Assembly: GCA_022494885.1 (NCBI GenBank)
Contig: JAGVSM010004505.1
Location: 28,969-92,968, forward strand
DNA from: Micrasema longulum
Lineage: Eukaryota; Arthropoda; Insecta; Trichoptera; Brachycentridae
Reading direction: 5' to 3'
Length of the DNA: 64,000 bases
The translations under genes were made by a program, and so were the position numbers. Under the pieces are notes generated by a model that saw nothing but the letters and a program-made list of their open reading frames with translations, was not told where the DNA came from and did no database searches. This document shows positions 10,601 to 20,279 of this stretch, piece by piece. Each line of letters opens with the position of its first letter. Within the stretch, counting starts at the first letter, position 1.

Positions 10601-12224
10601 TTCTCGAACTTTGTGATGCTTTTTGTTCCAATTACAGTAGCAAAATAATGTGAGATATAGAATTCAAATTTATTTCAGCAGAGAGGGAAAAAGCTTTTGA
10701 GAAGGGAATATGGAGGTCATAAGCCCTGTAAATGCCTAGACTTCCATATTCCCTTCTCAAAAGCTTTTTCCCTCTCTGCTGAAATAAATTTAAATGCGAA
10801 CAACTCCCTAGGGAGGAAATCCAGCCAGTCTGCAAGCATTTGGACATAATCAAACATTGTTGATATAGAATTCATTTACGCAGCTTGAACATGGTGTTAT
10901 TTACAGTGTTTAAAAAAAAAACACTCGTATTTATTTCTTACGAAAATAGCAATGTTTTATTTCACAGCTTGCAACCAGCAAGATGTTATTTTTTTCTCAC
11001 TAAACAAACAAAGGGAAGTTAAAGAATAAATATATGTAAAAAAGGAAATTGTGACTTTTCCTATTGCTGTATATGTTTCTGGCCAGAAAAGAGATGATAG
11101 TGCTATGATCTGCATTTAAAATAGAATCTAGATGACTGAGGATTAGAAAACCTACAAAGTATTCTTATTTTCAAATATTTTCAAAATGACTTTTTATCAA
11201 AGTAACTGGTAATAAGATTAATCCTGTAAAACAACCCCGGCACGTAATGTTCCAGAAAGTTTTATTCATGTATTCTGTGTGCAGGGGGATGAAGAATGTG
11301 TATGAAATAAAACTAGAACCCTTGTCGAATGTCGTCGAGTCGATTGTTACTCTATAGTTTATAACCTTATAATGGAAATCGAGGGGAGGTAAGTCCGCCT
11401 TGTAGTGTAGTGGTTATCGCGTTTGCCTACCGTGCTTGAGGTTCTGTCTGGGTTCCCGATAGGGTGGATGGAAAATATTGAACTGGCACTTAAAGTGTAA
11501 GACTGGTCATCTTACCTTCGAATTAACAAAAAATATACAGATACGCTGCAACTAGACATCCAATGCAGTGTCTTATGCACAACTGGGTGCAGATAGTGAA
11601 ATATTAATTATGACGGGTGTATTTAAGAAATAATAAATAAACAGTACATCCCATGTTTAACACAAAAAATATTTTACCATAATTTATTTACTTACCTTTA
11701 TTTGAGAAATGTTGACTGCCACATACTGTAAGCGTGATTATTTATATTTTAATAACTTGGCGACAAAACCTGCCCTGGATGGACGCGACGGAAACAGCTT
11801 AGCGAGATTTAAGCGAATTCCGTAATATTTGTTCTGTATGAATATGAATAGGTACATTGGGGTTGTTTGATTCCCCTTAGTGAAGAAATGGTTAAAAGGG
11901 TTCCTTTTTTTACAGGGTCAACATAACAGTTCTGTTCTAACGTGTCAAGAATTCATGAGAACTGAAAAAGACGCAACTAAGCATACGAAAAACTTTGTAA
12001 ATAATATGATAAGTATTAAGAATGAAGCCATGGAATGTCCTTGTTGTGGGATTGTAATTCAAAAAATTCATGGATGTGATAATTTGATATGCAGCAAATG
12101 CAAGACTGAGATATGCTGGGCCACTCGCGGGCCGAGGTGGGGGAAAAAGGGGCACGGTGACAATACTGGAGGCTGTCACTGTGGAATAGTGAAATGTCAT
12201 CCTAATTGTAGAAACTGTCATTAA
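7606..12224 (+). CDS. RBR-type E3 ubiquitin ligase, RBCK1/HOIL-1-like, two coding exons
   Basis: Exon 1 is 7606-8244 and exon 2 is 11916-12224. The donor is AAG|gtgagt and the acceptor is ttttttacag|GGT, phase 0, giving 315 aa. An earlier in-frame ATG exists at 7549, but a splice-acceptor-like CAG at 7594-7596 favours the 7606 start. Residues 1-85 are acidic and low-complexity. RING1 cysteines/histidine are at 94, 97, 112, H114, 117, 120, 135 and 144. IBR cysteines are at 182, 187, 201, 204, 209 and 212, continuing with H216 and C223. RING2 runs from C254, with the HGC cysteine (C267) at the thioester-forming position of RBR ligases. The end (EICW...GPRWG, GGCHC, CHPNC and a final NCH) matches the C-terminal tail of HOIL-1. 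The terminal His corresponds to the last residue of human HOIL-1, reported as needed for ester-linked ubiquitination. No ubiquitin-like or NZF domain precedes RING1, unlike vertebrate HOIL-1. The 3.7-kb intron carries several transposons. All metal ligands are intact, so the gene looks functional. Confidence 0.85.
8553..10115 (-). mobile_element. Tc1/mariner-like transposon with intact ends
   Basis: Terminal inverted repeats of about 28 bp begin 'TACACCCCC[A/G]GCAACATA' and run to 'AGCCGA' (8553 onward, and inverted ending at 10115). They are flanked by TA on both sides (8551-8552 and 10116-10117), the diagnostic Tc1/mariner target duplication. Length is 1563 bp. The interior encodes a broken transposase on the minus strand. 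The element lies inside the intron of the RBR gene in antisense orientation. A few mismatches between the two ends and several frame breaks indicate an old, immobile copy. Confidence 0.92.
8875..9790 (-). pseudogene. Tc1-like DDE transposase, frameshifted
   Basis: Read in several frames on the minus strand, the pieces are as follows. A helix-turn-helix/linker region lies at 9544-9789. The first catalytic aspartate sits in VFSDESKF just before 'GPDG' (about 9500-9540). Next come a VWGCI block, the second aspartate in FQDDSAPCH (about 9230-9260), and the glutamate in SPDFNIIENLW (about 9000-9040). The end is KAKGGHTKY with its stop at 8875-8877. This is the DDE layout of Tc1-type transposases, which cut and paste the element at TA sites. 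At least two frameshifts (near 9555 and between the second Asp and the Glu) abolish the protein. Confidence 0.9.
10318..10405. mobile_element. MITE family M1, terminal fragment
   Basis: 'AGCTAACTTCGTGGTCAATA' through 'GTTACTCTAAGG' matches, in inverted orientation, one end of the M1 element at 44404-44656, including the 'TTACTCTAAGG' terminus. The other end is missing. Confidence 0.55.
10666..10860. repeat. Fold-back family P copy with 49-bp perfect palindrome
   Basis: Arms 10666-10714 and 10743-10791 are perfect reverse complements of 49 bp, separated by a 28-bp spacer ('...CCTGTAAATGCCTAGA...'). The right arm runs on into the unique-side sequence of family P ('ACTCCCTAGGGAGGAAATCC', 'AGTCTGCAAGCATTTGGACA'). 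As RNA this would fold into a very stable hairpin inside the RBR intron. Confidence 0.85.
11393..11600 (+). mobile_element. SINE family S2 copy (tRNA-Gly-like head)
   Basis: The head 'CCTTGTAGTGTAGTGGTTATC' and 'CGCGTTTGCCTACC' corresponds to boxes A and anticodon region of a tRNA-Gly-like sequence; box B is degraded. The body 'GCGTAAGACTG..CATCTTACCTTC'-like block and a 3' part with 'GATACGCTGC' follow, as in the other S2 copies. It lies in the RBR intron. Confidence 0.65.
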
Positions 12225-12454
12225 ACTTTCATTTTTGCTATCGATCTGAACTACCCCATCGACCTATTAACACACATATGAGCACCCTGAGCCCTCAAAA
12301 ATTATGCCCAAAATGGCCGCAGAAATTTTTAATTTTTAAAATTTTATTTATATGTTTTCTCATATATACATTTTTTTACATTGCCCAGCTAACAAGGGTA
12401 CATACACCGTTCCAAGCTAAGCAATTACATTTTAATACATAATCAGATGTGGTC
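12225..12454. other. 3' flank of the RBR gene
   Basis: No feature beyond AT-rich sequence. No strong AATAAA is found within the first 100 bp after the stop codon. Confidence 0.3.
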
Positions 12455-12595
12455 TGGGTTGTGGTCCCATGGCTGGTGTCGCGGACTCTCGGATCAGAGG
12501 TCCTCTAACACAACCTTGGTTCCCATTTTCTAATAGTGAGTCATTTACAACTCGTTGAAAATGGCCCCAAAATTGAAATATTTGGGTAAATCATT
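12455..12595 (+). mobile_element. SINE family S1 copy
   Basis: 'GGGTTGTGGTCCCATGGCTG' head, then 'CGGACTCTCGGATCAGAGG', a damaged box B and the S1 tail ('CCCATTTTCTAATAGTGAG', 'CAACTCGTTGAAAATGG'). Confidence 0.72.
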
Positions 12596-12710
12596 GAAAA
12601 AAAAACAATAATAATTTACAAGTTAATAGAAAGAACAGACAAATAAAATATAAACTTGTTCGTATACGCATATTGATACATATATATATACACATTTGCA
12701 TAAATACATA

Positions 12711-12798
12711 CACATGTATACATATATACCTACACATGTATACATATATACCTACACATGTATACATATATACCTACACATGTATACATATATACCTA
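12711..12798. repeat. 22-bp minisatellite, four copies
   Basis: Unit 'CACATGTATACATATATACC' plus TA repeats with an exact period of 22 (starts at 12711, 12733, 12755 and 12777). The same sequence type resumes at 14276 on the other side of the hAT-like element, so the transposon landed inside this repeat. Confidence 0.9.
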
Positions 12799-13539
12799 TC
12801 AGTGGCGTGTTGTCCATACATGCGATAAATGCAGCGCATGCGTTTAATACTGGAAAACTACGTAGGTAGTAAGTACATAACTTGTAAATGAAATCACAAA
12901 AGAATATGTTTCTCAAAATCATCAAATTCTTTTTGAGATACTTTTCCATTTGTAAGGACTTTTCTGTGGTATTTAGCATTTTTTATGTTTATAATTAAAT
13001 CTGTAAATTAAAGGTTCAAAACATAATTATGTAACCAAATGAGTATTTCAATCTGTAAAAAAACAATAATTACCTAATTAAAATGTTTATATTTTCTTTA
13101 ATGTAAAACAGCGTTGTTGGGACTTTTGATGTTTTCTCACTAAAACAATATTGACTTCCGGTTTTTATAATACCTAACCCGAACAACCATGTTTAAAGTG
13201 ATTTTTGAGTTCAGTGGTTTTTTTTTCACGTATAAAATAGCTAATCGCGATAACTTTTACATTTTTTACTCCAAAATGGCTATCTGAATTATTATTTTTG
13301 TTTTTTTTTTATTTTTAGTTATTAATTTGTCTATTCAACTCATAATCCCTAATATGGCCGCCCAGGGAAGCAGTACATGTGAACTTAACCGCGTTGCTAA
13401 TCGGGAAAATAATTGAAATTGCCCAATCGAACCTTTACTAAAGAGAAGTTTTAGTGGTCTTTCATTTAATGAAAAGGAATTTATTATTATTATTAAAAGC
13501 ATATTTAGTTTTATGGAAAATTTTGAATCGGCGTGCGTG

Positions 13540-13615
13540 GAAAGTGTGCCAGGAAATAGTGGTGTGGCGTTCTATCCTCTCTGCCTACCCCTTTGGAGAA
13601 ATGATGTGATGGTTA
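13540..13615 (+). mobile_element. RTE-like LINE 3' terminal fragment
   Basis: 'TTCTATCCTCTCTGCCTACC' followed by a 'GGAGAAATGATGTGATGGTT' block matches the extreme 3' end of the RTE-like copies at 28648-29085 and 46329-47028(-). It lies inside the hAT-like element. Confidence 0.6.
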
Positions 13616-13985
13616 TTTAGTTAGTTATTAGTATAAGACTTTGAAATAATCTGAGAAATTTCCGATTCTGTAATATTATTATCACTTTGTCTAGACGAGC
13701 AACTTCTAAAAGGTGTTTCACGGAATCCTGAGGTTCTGCCGAAAGGTCACAGGAATTCCGTGAATTAGGGGGCGCGGGAAAATCAACTTAGAAAACAGAA
13801 AAACTGTAAATATTTAGTTTTTAATTCAAAATACGTTTCACGGGTTTTATTTTTGTCAATTTACATTTTTACTATCGAGAACTTTTTTTTACTATTCCAC
13901 GAAAAAAGTGATGAATAATAATTAAGGTTCCATAAACAAAAAACGGAAACTGCTGTTCTAAAGCATCAATATTATGTTTATCAAA

Positions 13986-14150
13986 TAATCGAGTTGTTGT
14001 CTTGTGGCTAGTGTCGCAGACTCACGGATCAAAGGTCCGTGGTTCGGATCCCACTATACCACAACATGATTCCCATTTTTCTAATAGTGAGTTATTTACA
14101 ACTCATTGAAAATGAAATATTTGAATAAGTCATAAGAACTCAAATATTTC
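13986..14150 (+). mobile_element. SINE family S1 copy nested in hAT-like element
   Basis: The head 'TGTGGCTAGTGTCGCAGACT' keeps box A, and 'GGTTCGGATCCCAC' keeps a near box B. The S1 tail with 'ACAACTCATTGAAAATG' follows. It is one of the best preserved copies in the window. Confidence 0.8.
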
Positions 14151-14283
14151 TATATTAAAAAAAATTATTAAAAAAAAAAACAAATAAAATAATACAGATT
14201 TAAAAAATATAAAAATGGTGTATTTTTCTTTCCCATGATCGCATGCCTTGTTTCAAAAGTCACTGCACGCCACTGATACCTAC

Positions 14284-15580
14284 ATATGTATACATATACA
14301 TACATACATATACACACAAACATACCCTTCCAATGCGCGTACACATACATAAAAGCTAGACAATTTATTTAATATATGCGAAACTGTATGATTGCCATTT
14401 GTTATTAAAAAAAAAATATTTTTTATTTTCATCATACAGTAAGAATCTCTAGTTCTTATCTAAGAATATTTAGTTCGTCATTTAACAATTCCAATACATC
14501 TTGGTATAAAATAAATAATATATTAATTATATTATTATTTAAAACGCCATATTAATTTTTGCAACAATTTTCATACTGTCCCAACATTCTGTCCTGCGCG
14601 GTCCAGGCTATTCACGGAGCCGGGGCAAGACAATACTGTCTTGTCTTTTGTATTGTCTACATGTAAAAAATACTTTAGTATAGGACTTTTATTTCCTTTC
14701 ATAGGTAAAAAATATTTTTAAAGCATTGAGTACATACTATTTTTATACAAGTTTTTCCACTAATTTGAGATTATTTTACTAAACTTATTGGATATATTGA
14801 AATATTCTTTATAGTCTAAATATCTGATAATCTATCAGTTGGGCGAGAGGCGAGAAGTATTTATAGATATCAGTATTATTAATTGACAACAAACGTCAAT
14901 GTTCTTTATTTTATTACGTTTTTACTTACATTAATTTTAAGTTTTATATTTCTCAGTTATAAGCTATCTATATAGCAAGTTTATGGACCCAATCTCAATC
15001 TGCTATGTTTACTGTCTAACCCTTAGAATAAGTAAAGTATAGTTAGTGTTTTATTGTATTTTACATACCTACTTTGTTATACTGATGACTTATTGTAAAT
15101 ATAAAATTCTTGCATTGTTTTATATTTTTATAAAAATGCACTTACCTAAGACAGACAAGCATTCACTATTTGCGATATTTGTCGATTAACTCGATCCCTC
15201 CATCGAGAAAATATGTAAAAAGGAGTTAGAAGTCTAAGAAAAAAAACATGTGACAAGAATTTTTTTCATGTACATACCTTTTTGCCTTTATTATACCTAC
15301 TGAAAAAAGTGTTTAAACCCAAGGGTAGATTACCATTCTCAAAGTTTTTATACAAATTTCTAAGTTAAATTATTTTTGTGATTTGATAATTTCAAGGTTC
15401 AGTGACATTAATTTGCTAATGTGACTCAATTTAATAAAACTATAGGTAAATTGAAATTAATGCTTTTTGTTAGAAAACTGCTTAAGACTTTTTGCACATG
15501 CTAAGGATTTATTCAAATGTTTTAGAGAATACATGGGTTTTAAGTTTTTTCAGGAACATCACTTCAGTCACACAGCTTCG
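14284..15580. other. AT-rich spacer with ATTGTC-type cluster
   Basis: After the microsatellite edge of the hAT insertion there is no gene. At 14573-14667 a GC-richer stretch contains 'ACTGTCC', 'CTGTCC', 'GACAATACTGTC', 'TTGTC' and 'ATTGTC' words and ends 'GTATTGTCTACATGTAAA', echoing the array at 5411-5709. Confidence 0.45.
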
Positions 15581-15585
15581 CACCT

Positions 15586-15624
15586 GGAGAGCATTCTATG
15601 CCATAAGACCATAGAATGCTCTCC
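15586..15624. repeat. Short perfect hairpin, 15-bp arms
   Basis: 'GGAGAGCATTCTATG' (15586-15600) is followed after 9 bases by its exact reverse complement (15610-15624). The outer 'ACCTG'/'CAGGT' pairing extends the stem to about 20 bp with a small bulge. No neighbouring gene explains it. Confidence 0.8.
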
Positions 15625-16110
15625 ATACAGGTATAACAACTTTTCCTACCGCCGTAGATACAGTTGATCGAAGCGTAAGACATCTGTCAGCTTGTTCATC
15701 TAGGATGCATAGTCCTTTTAGATATTCTGTAGCCGAGTTGTGCAGTGACTAATGCATAAGCCAACAGAGTTTGTATTCCACCCTCTGCAGAAAATGTAAC
15801 CAGTGTATTTCCCCAAGCAGTGGAGTCATATGACTGAACTTAGAGATTCCAAAAGTAAGTCGCTGTGGCATTTAATACAGACTGAAGGCGAATAATGTAA
15901 GATGAGGACCACTGAAAAATACTTCTTATGATCAGATAAATGTTTAAATTAATAATCCCATGTTATCATTTAATATTATGTAAGATTATTTTTATATTTG
16001 TACTAGATATCTTAAGATTTATAAATAAATATATCGAACAATCGTTGCATTATTTAAATGATTTGATAGCCTATTATTTGATTACCAAATTTATTTTATC
16101 TCTGGTTTAA
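15625..16110. other. AT-rich spacer, nothing recognised
   Basis: No ORF or repeat with support is seen. Confidence 0.3.
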
Positions 16111-16572
16111 CCGTTACGCTGCTGAGGTCATTATGTGAATCTATGTTAAAATTGCGATGCATTTTTTATACGCGTTAATAAAAAAAACGAAAGAAATCTA
16201 AAATGCCATAACTTTATGAAAATTTTCGGATTTTAATAATTCTTTTTGTGTATTGTAGAGAAAGAATCAAAATTTTAATAAAAGTAAAAGAAATAAAAGT
16301 TGAATTTTTTTTATTTACAATAAATATAAAATACAATGAACAAAACTATTTTTTAACATCTGTTTATGGGCGCAAATTCCATTTAGTCCCTTTTTACAGC
16401 GACTACAAAAAATTTATCAAAGAGACTATCGATAACCGTTTACGTGGCACATGCGACTTCGCTGGTGGTTAGGTTCGGACAGGAATGGTGAGTCACGCGT
16501 CAATTTGTTGACGCTCCGCAATTTAGGCGGGTATAATAGGCGTCAATTTATTGACTCTCCGCAGTCTAACGG
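16111..16572. mobile_element. piggyBac-like MITE
   Basis: Both ends abut TTAA (16107-16110 and 16573-16576), the piggyBac target. The termini are 'CCGTTACGCTGCTGAGGTC' and, inverted from the right, 'CCGTTAGACTGCGGAGAGTC'. The right side also holds subterminal repeats of 'GCGTCAATTT.TTGAC'. Length is 462 bp. The enclosed 74-codon ORF has no transposase signature, so it is a deletion derivative or an unrelated TTAA element. Confidence 0.75.
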
Positions 16573-18286
16573 TTAAGCATTGAGAAGCCTCAAGTTTCTC
16601 CCTTAATTTCACATTCTGTAAAAATGAGTGCAGAAAAGCTTGATTCTAATTAAAATTGTGATATCGCCACCCCCAAAGGAAAAATCAGCTAACTACATTT
16701 AATGTATGAAAGACATAAAAAAAATACAAACAGATAAAAATGTCACCTCAAAAATTATGAAACTAGTAATTGTCCTTGAGGATCATTTTGTGATTTGAAA
16801 AAATGCATTCATCAAAGAATTTATTACAAATAGACTTTCCACTATGTTGATAAGAAAAGGGAAATGTTTGCTGAGTTTGGGGTTATGCCTAGGGTTGCCA
16901 TCCTCCCAATAAGGGTCTTTCGCCATTATTGAGCCCTTTGTCAGGATAAAACCTATGATGTCCCGATTTTTTTTAAAAGTTTTATTTATTTTAACAAATC
17001 AATAACATACATAGTTGTATTTTTGTTTCCGCAAAGCCGAAGCTTGTCTGCGGGTTACATTACATTTAAAAAAATTAAATTATAAGTAAGTATATAGTTC
17101 AACAATAAATGAAGAATAAAATATATTTGTATGCTTTAATAATTTTTTGACTATTTTTTTTTAAATGAATTTAGGTTTTTTCCTCGTGATTTTCAGTTGG
17201 TATTAAATTATACAGTTATGGTACTACACTCCCCATTGTTCTATCTCCATAGTAGTTCTTCTGTCGTGGCACCGCCAGCTGCTGTGCCGATACTTGTCGG
17301 GTCACGATCTGGTAGGTTACTTTGGATTTAAAACTGCGATCGAGGAAATGATCTGTCATTATCTTATACTGACATATTTTATTGTTGTCTTTTGCCTCAA
17401 TCTTTATTTTTACAGGTACGAAACTTGCCCAATGCAGCCAAGCTGTTAATTAACAAAAATCTTCCGCAACCTTACTGACTACGAATGAGTAGATTGGGTC
17501 GCAAATGCTTTCAGCAATATATATATTTAAGGAACTTCACAGAGGCTAAACTTGCTCCCTGCTGGAAGAAAAGTGGATTTATTTTTGTGAATTGTTGGAA
17601 TTATACAGACATTTATTTTCAATTCAAGCCCATTATACCACAGTGGAAAGAGTATGACGATAAGAGTAGAGGCCATTGATGATGACCCAGTGGACCGATG
17701 AAAGAAATCGTTTGCTTCCAGGGACTATACTGCCCTGCTAAAGCTAAAAGTCATACCTGCTGAATTGCAAATTTCACAGGAGATTACCATTTTATGCTTT
17801 GCTGATCATATTTCTTCATTTTTCTTTTTATACAAGAGAATATCTCATGTTCTAGAAGTAGAAATTACTTTTTGGCTTATTAAATATGTGAGCCTATTGA
17901 ACATCTTTTACAAAAAGAGAAAACGCAAAATGATTTTTTTCATTTAGTTAAGACATAGCAGGGCAGTGTATTGCGGTATAAGGATTATTTTATGGTGACT
18001 TCCACGGAGTTCTACAGATGTGTTAAAGGACAAAAAGAACTGCTTAAAAAAGCAAAAATCGACGGTTTTAAGACAAACATTTGTCTATTGAAATACAATA
18101 GAGAAAAGTTTGGCAATTCAACAGCATCTGATAGCTTCTTGAAAAAACTAAATCAAACTTGGTTATTGCTCTCCCGCAAACTTCCCAAAATACAGATTCG
18201 ATTGTATATGTAGGGGCCATGGAATTATTTATTGTAAAATTATTATTCTTACTACATTTCCCCATCCGAGAACGTCCTGACAAGAC
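16573..18286. other. Mixed repeat-derived DNA, no gene recognised
   Basis: At about 16975-17110 the minus strand looks like a LINE 3' UTR, with a hairpin around 'CCGCAGACAAGCTTCGGCTTTG' split over 17025-17050. Between 17215 and 18213 short plus-strand ORFs (17485-17679, 17971-18213) show coding-like texture but no domain that I recognise; they may be remnants of a transposon gene. Confidence 0.35.
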
Positions 18287-18360
18287 TAGCCAAAAATGAC
18301 CACTATTATTAATTCATTATTAGCCATTAGCCAAAAATGACCACTATTATTAATTCGTTA
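18287..18360 (+). repeat. 33-bp direct duplication, period 41
   Basis: 'TAGCCAAAAATGACCACTAT' and the next 13 bases occur at 18287-18319 and again at 18328-18360 with one substitution, separated by 8 bp. This is a recent local tandem duplication. Confidence 0.9.
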
Positions 18361-18814
18361 TGCAGGGTGTTTGGTAGAGTGGAACAAAAAAGGGTGAATA
18401 GTGGGGCCATTTGGGACAAATTTCCTTTAGTGGCCCAATTACAAAAGTCATTAATTTATTATTACGGCTATTTAACGTTTTTGTTGTTATTTCCCCAGAT
18501 TTTCAACAGACGTTTAGTTTTTTTGTTCACTTGAGTGGAGCGTGTGCGAGATAGAAGCTAGATTTCTGCATGTCTTGCAGCTACAAAACGAATAAAATGT
18601 TTGAAATTCTAGCATCCTTATAGTGCTTGAAATAATTTTGTGACATGGCAACATTTATACTGAGGAGGGGGGATGATAACAGTCAATCAGGGTGATTGAT
18701 GCCCGCCATGTTGCCTGGAACAGAGTCCAGGAAAATGACGATTGGCGGCCTTCACTTCCTTCCCGGATCTCCGTCATTAAAAATTCTGAATAAAACTTGT
18801 AATATAACCTGTCT
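18361..18814. other. Spacer upstream of LINE remnant
   Basis: No gene is recognised. The region around 18700-18770 is moderately GC-rich and may be the decayed upstream part of the LINE. Confidence 0.3.
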
Positions 18815-19482
18815 TTGAACAAATTACTTGGCTTCATTAACAGAATATCCTCTGATTTTACTAATGTCCGTACAACCAAAATTCTTTATTGCTCAACTGT
18901 TTGCCCTCTTCTAGAATATGCCTCCGTGGTCTGGCCTCCATTCTATGTCAATCGCATAAATCACATTGAATTCGTCCAACATCGTTTGCTTCGAAAAGTA
19001 GCGTGTATGCTTGGACTAGAGATAGATTATTATTTTTTAATGCAGATATAGTCATTGTTAAATATTTATAGTCTAAAAAAACGAAGAACTAATATTGATT
19101 CCATATATATGTTTGGCATACTAAAGTATACAATCGAAGTTCCACCATTACTGGGACAAGTAAAATTCAATATTCTGACTCGTAGGTTGAGAAACAATGA
19201 AGTACTGTTCATCGATCAGCATAGAACAAACTATGGCCTTAATTCTCCAATGACCCGTCTTTGTCATATTATTAACACAAGACAAGATCTGGACTTATTT
19301 GGTTTATGTTTTTAGCGATTTAAACGAGCACTAAATAAATAGTCCAGATCTTGTCTTAATGTCCCTTATGTTTATCAATGCTGCTTTTATTTTTTTTTTT
19401 TTTAATGTTTTCAACTATTTTGTTGTAATATCTAAACCCTATAAATTGTATAAATGGACAATGTTCGTTAATAAATAAATAG
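18815..19482 (+). pseudogene. LINE reverse transcriptase C-terminus and 3' UTR
   Basis: The frame from 18815 reads a typical RT connection/thumb region: 'KILYCSTVCPLLEYASVVW', then 'VQHRLLRKVA'. After a stop at 19049-19051 it continues to 19315 with 'NILTRRLRNNEVLF' and 'NSPMTRLCHIINTRQDLDLF'. The last part is the LINE C-terminal tail seen in Jockey-like elements. The element ends in 'AATAAATAAATAG' near 19482. The RT catalytic domain is missing (5' truncation). Confidence 0.82.
19279..19357. repeat. 17-bp inverted repeat at the LINE stop codon
   Basis: 'AAGACAAGATCTGGACT' (19279-19295) recurs inverted at 19341-19357, spanning the ORF end of the LINE remnant. Related words ('GATCTGG', 'CCAGATCTTGTCT') occur at about 60960-61022, suggesting a conserved 3' structure of this LINE type. 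Confidence 0.75.
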
Positions 19483-19555
19483 ACACAACGACCTTTTACA
19501 TATCAGAAGTAGGATTTTCTGAGATAAAGTACGGAGCCGCGATTACTGTTATACT

Positions 19556-20279
19556 GTGATAGAGACAATTAGAAAAATGAACGAGTTGATCAGTTCATTT
19601 GGTATGCCCACTAGAGGAATCTCTGATAGGGGTTTGGCTTTTAATAATAGGCATTTTAAAGAATTTGCTATGCAGAAGCAGTTCATACATGTTTTAATTG
19701 CGATAGCTACACCAAGACCTAATGGTCAAGTTGGAAGAACAAACCGTACTATATTTGACGCTATGTGTGCTTCGGGAACTGATCCTAGATTATGGGATAC
19801 AGGCTTACCAGAAATTGTTTGGAGGATAAACAATACTGTAAATGCTAGTACCAAGTTTACTCCTTATCAGTTAATGTTTGGACATGAAAGTAACATTTTG
19901 GGTGATTTGAGAGGTGAAGTGGAAGATGTTGAACCCGTTAATAGGGCGCAACAATTGAAAGTGAGGCAGGAAGAGGATCAGAGCAATATTGAGAAAGCTA
20001 CTGAGCGTATGAAAGTGCAGTATGATTAGCATCGTAGGGCGCGCATAAGTATAAAAAGGAAGATCATGTTTTGTGGAAGCAAGGTGTTACTATAGGGGAT
20101 CAGGGATCAATCACAAGATAGATCCGTTGTATGGTGGCCCTTATATGGTTACTAAGGTCTTTGCTGATATTGACCGGTATACTATCAGAAGCATAAAGGG
20201 TATGCGCGGTTATAAGAAATTCAGTGCAATAGTAGCAGTTGATGCTTTGAGGCCTCACAAGGGGGCTCCAAAAGACTAG
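19556..20279 (+). pseudogene. Ty3/gypsy-like integrase fragment
   Basis: 19556-20029 encodes an integrase core segment: 'SDRGLAFNNRHFKEF' with the second catalytic Asp, then 'ATPRPNGQVGRTNRT' at the position where retroelement integrases carry the catalytic Glu in 'GQVER'. Here that residue is Gly, so the copy is inactive even apart from the frame breaks. After a stop at 20027-20029 and two frameshifts the pieces 'YKKEDHVLW' and 'DPLYGGPYMVTKV' (to 20279) follow, the usual post-core domain. Protease, RT and RNase H are not present and no LTR was found, so this is a solitary fragment. Integrase would insert the DNA copy of the element into the chromosome. Confidence 0.85.

Larger units (their letters stand above)
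12800..14275. mobile_element. hAT-like non-autonomous transposon
   Basis: The ends are 'CAGTGGCGTG' (12800-12809) and its inverse 'CACGCCACTG' (14266-14275). The flanking 8-bp duplication is ATACCTAT (12792-12799) and ATACCTAC (14276-14283), 7 of 8 identical. CAGTGGCG-type termini with an 8-bp duplication are characteristic of hAT elements. A subterminal 'CATGCGAT' word occurs at both ends. Length is 1476 bp. No transposase is recognisable. It contains an RTE-like 3' tail fragment and an S1 SINE. Confidence 0.82.

Noticed and set aside
12711..12798. CRISPR-like regular repeat
   Set aside because: The 22-bp units are contiguous with no spacers; it is a minisatellite in eukaryotic DNA.
19556..20279. 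Intact endogenous retrovirus or gypsy element
   Set aside because: Only an integrase fragment with a stop, frameshifts and a changed catalytic position is present; no LTRs, gag, RT or envelope were found.
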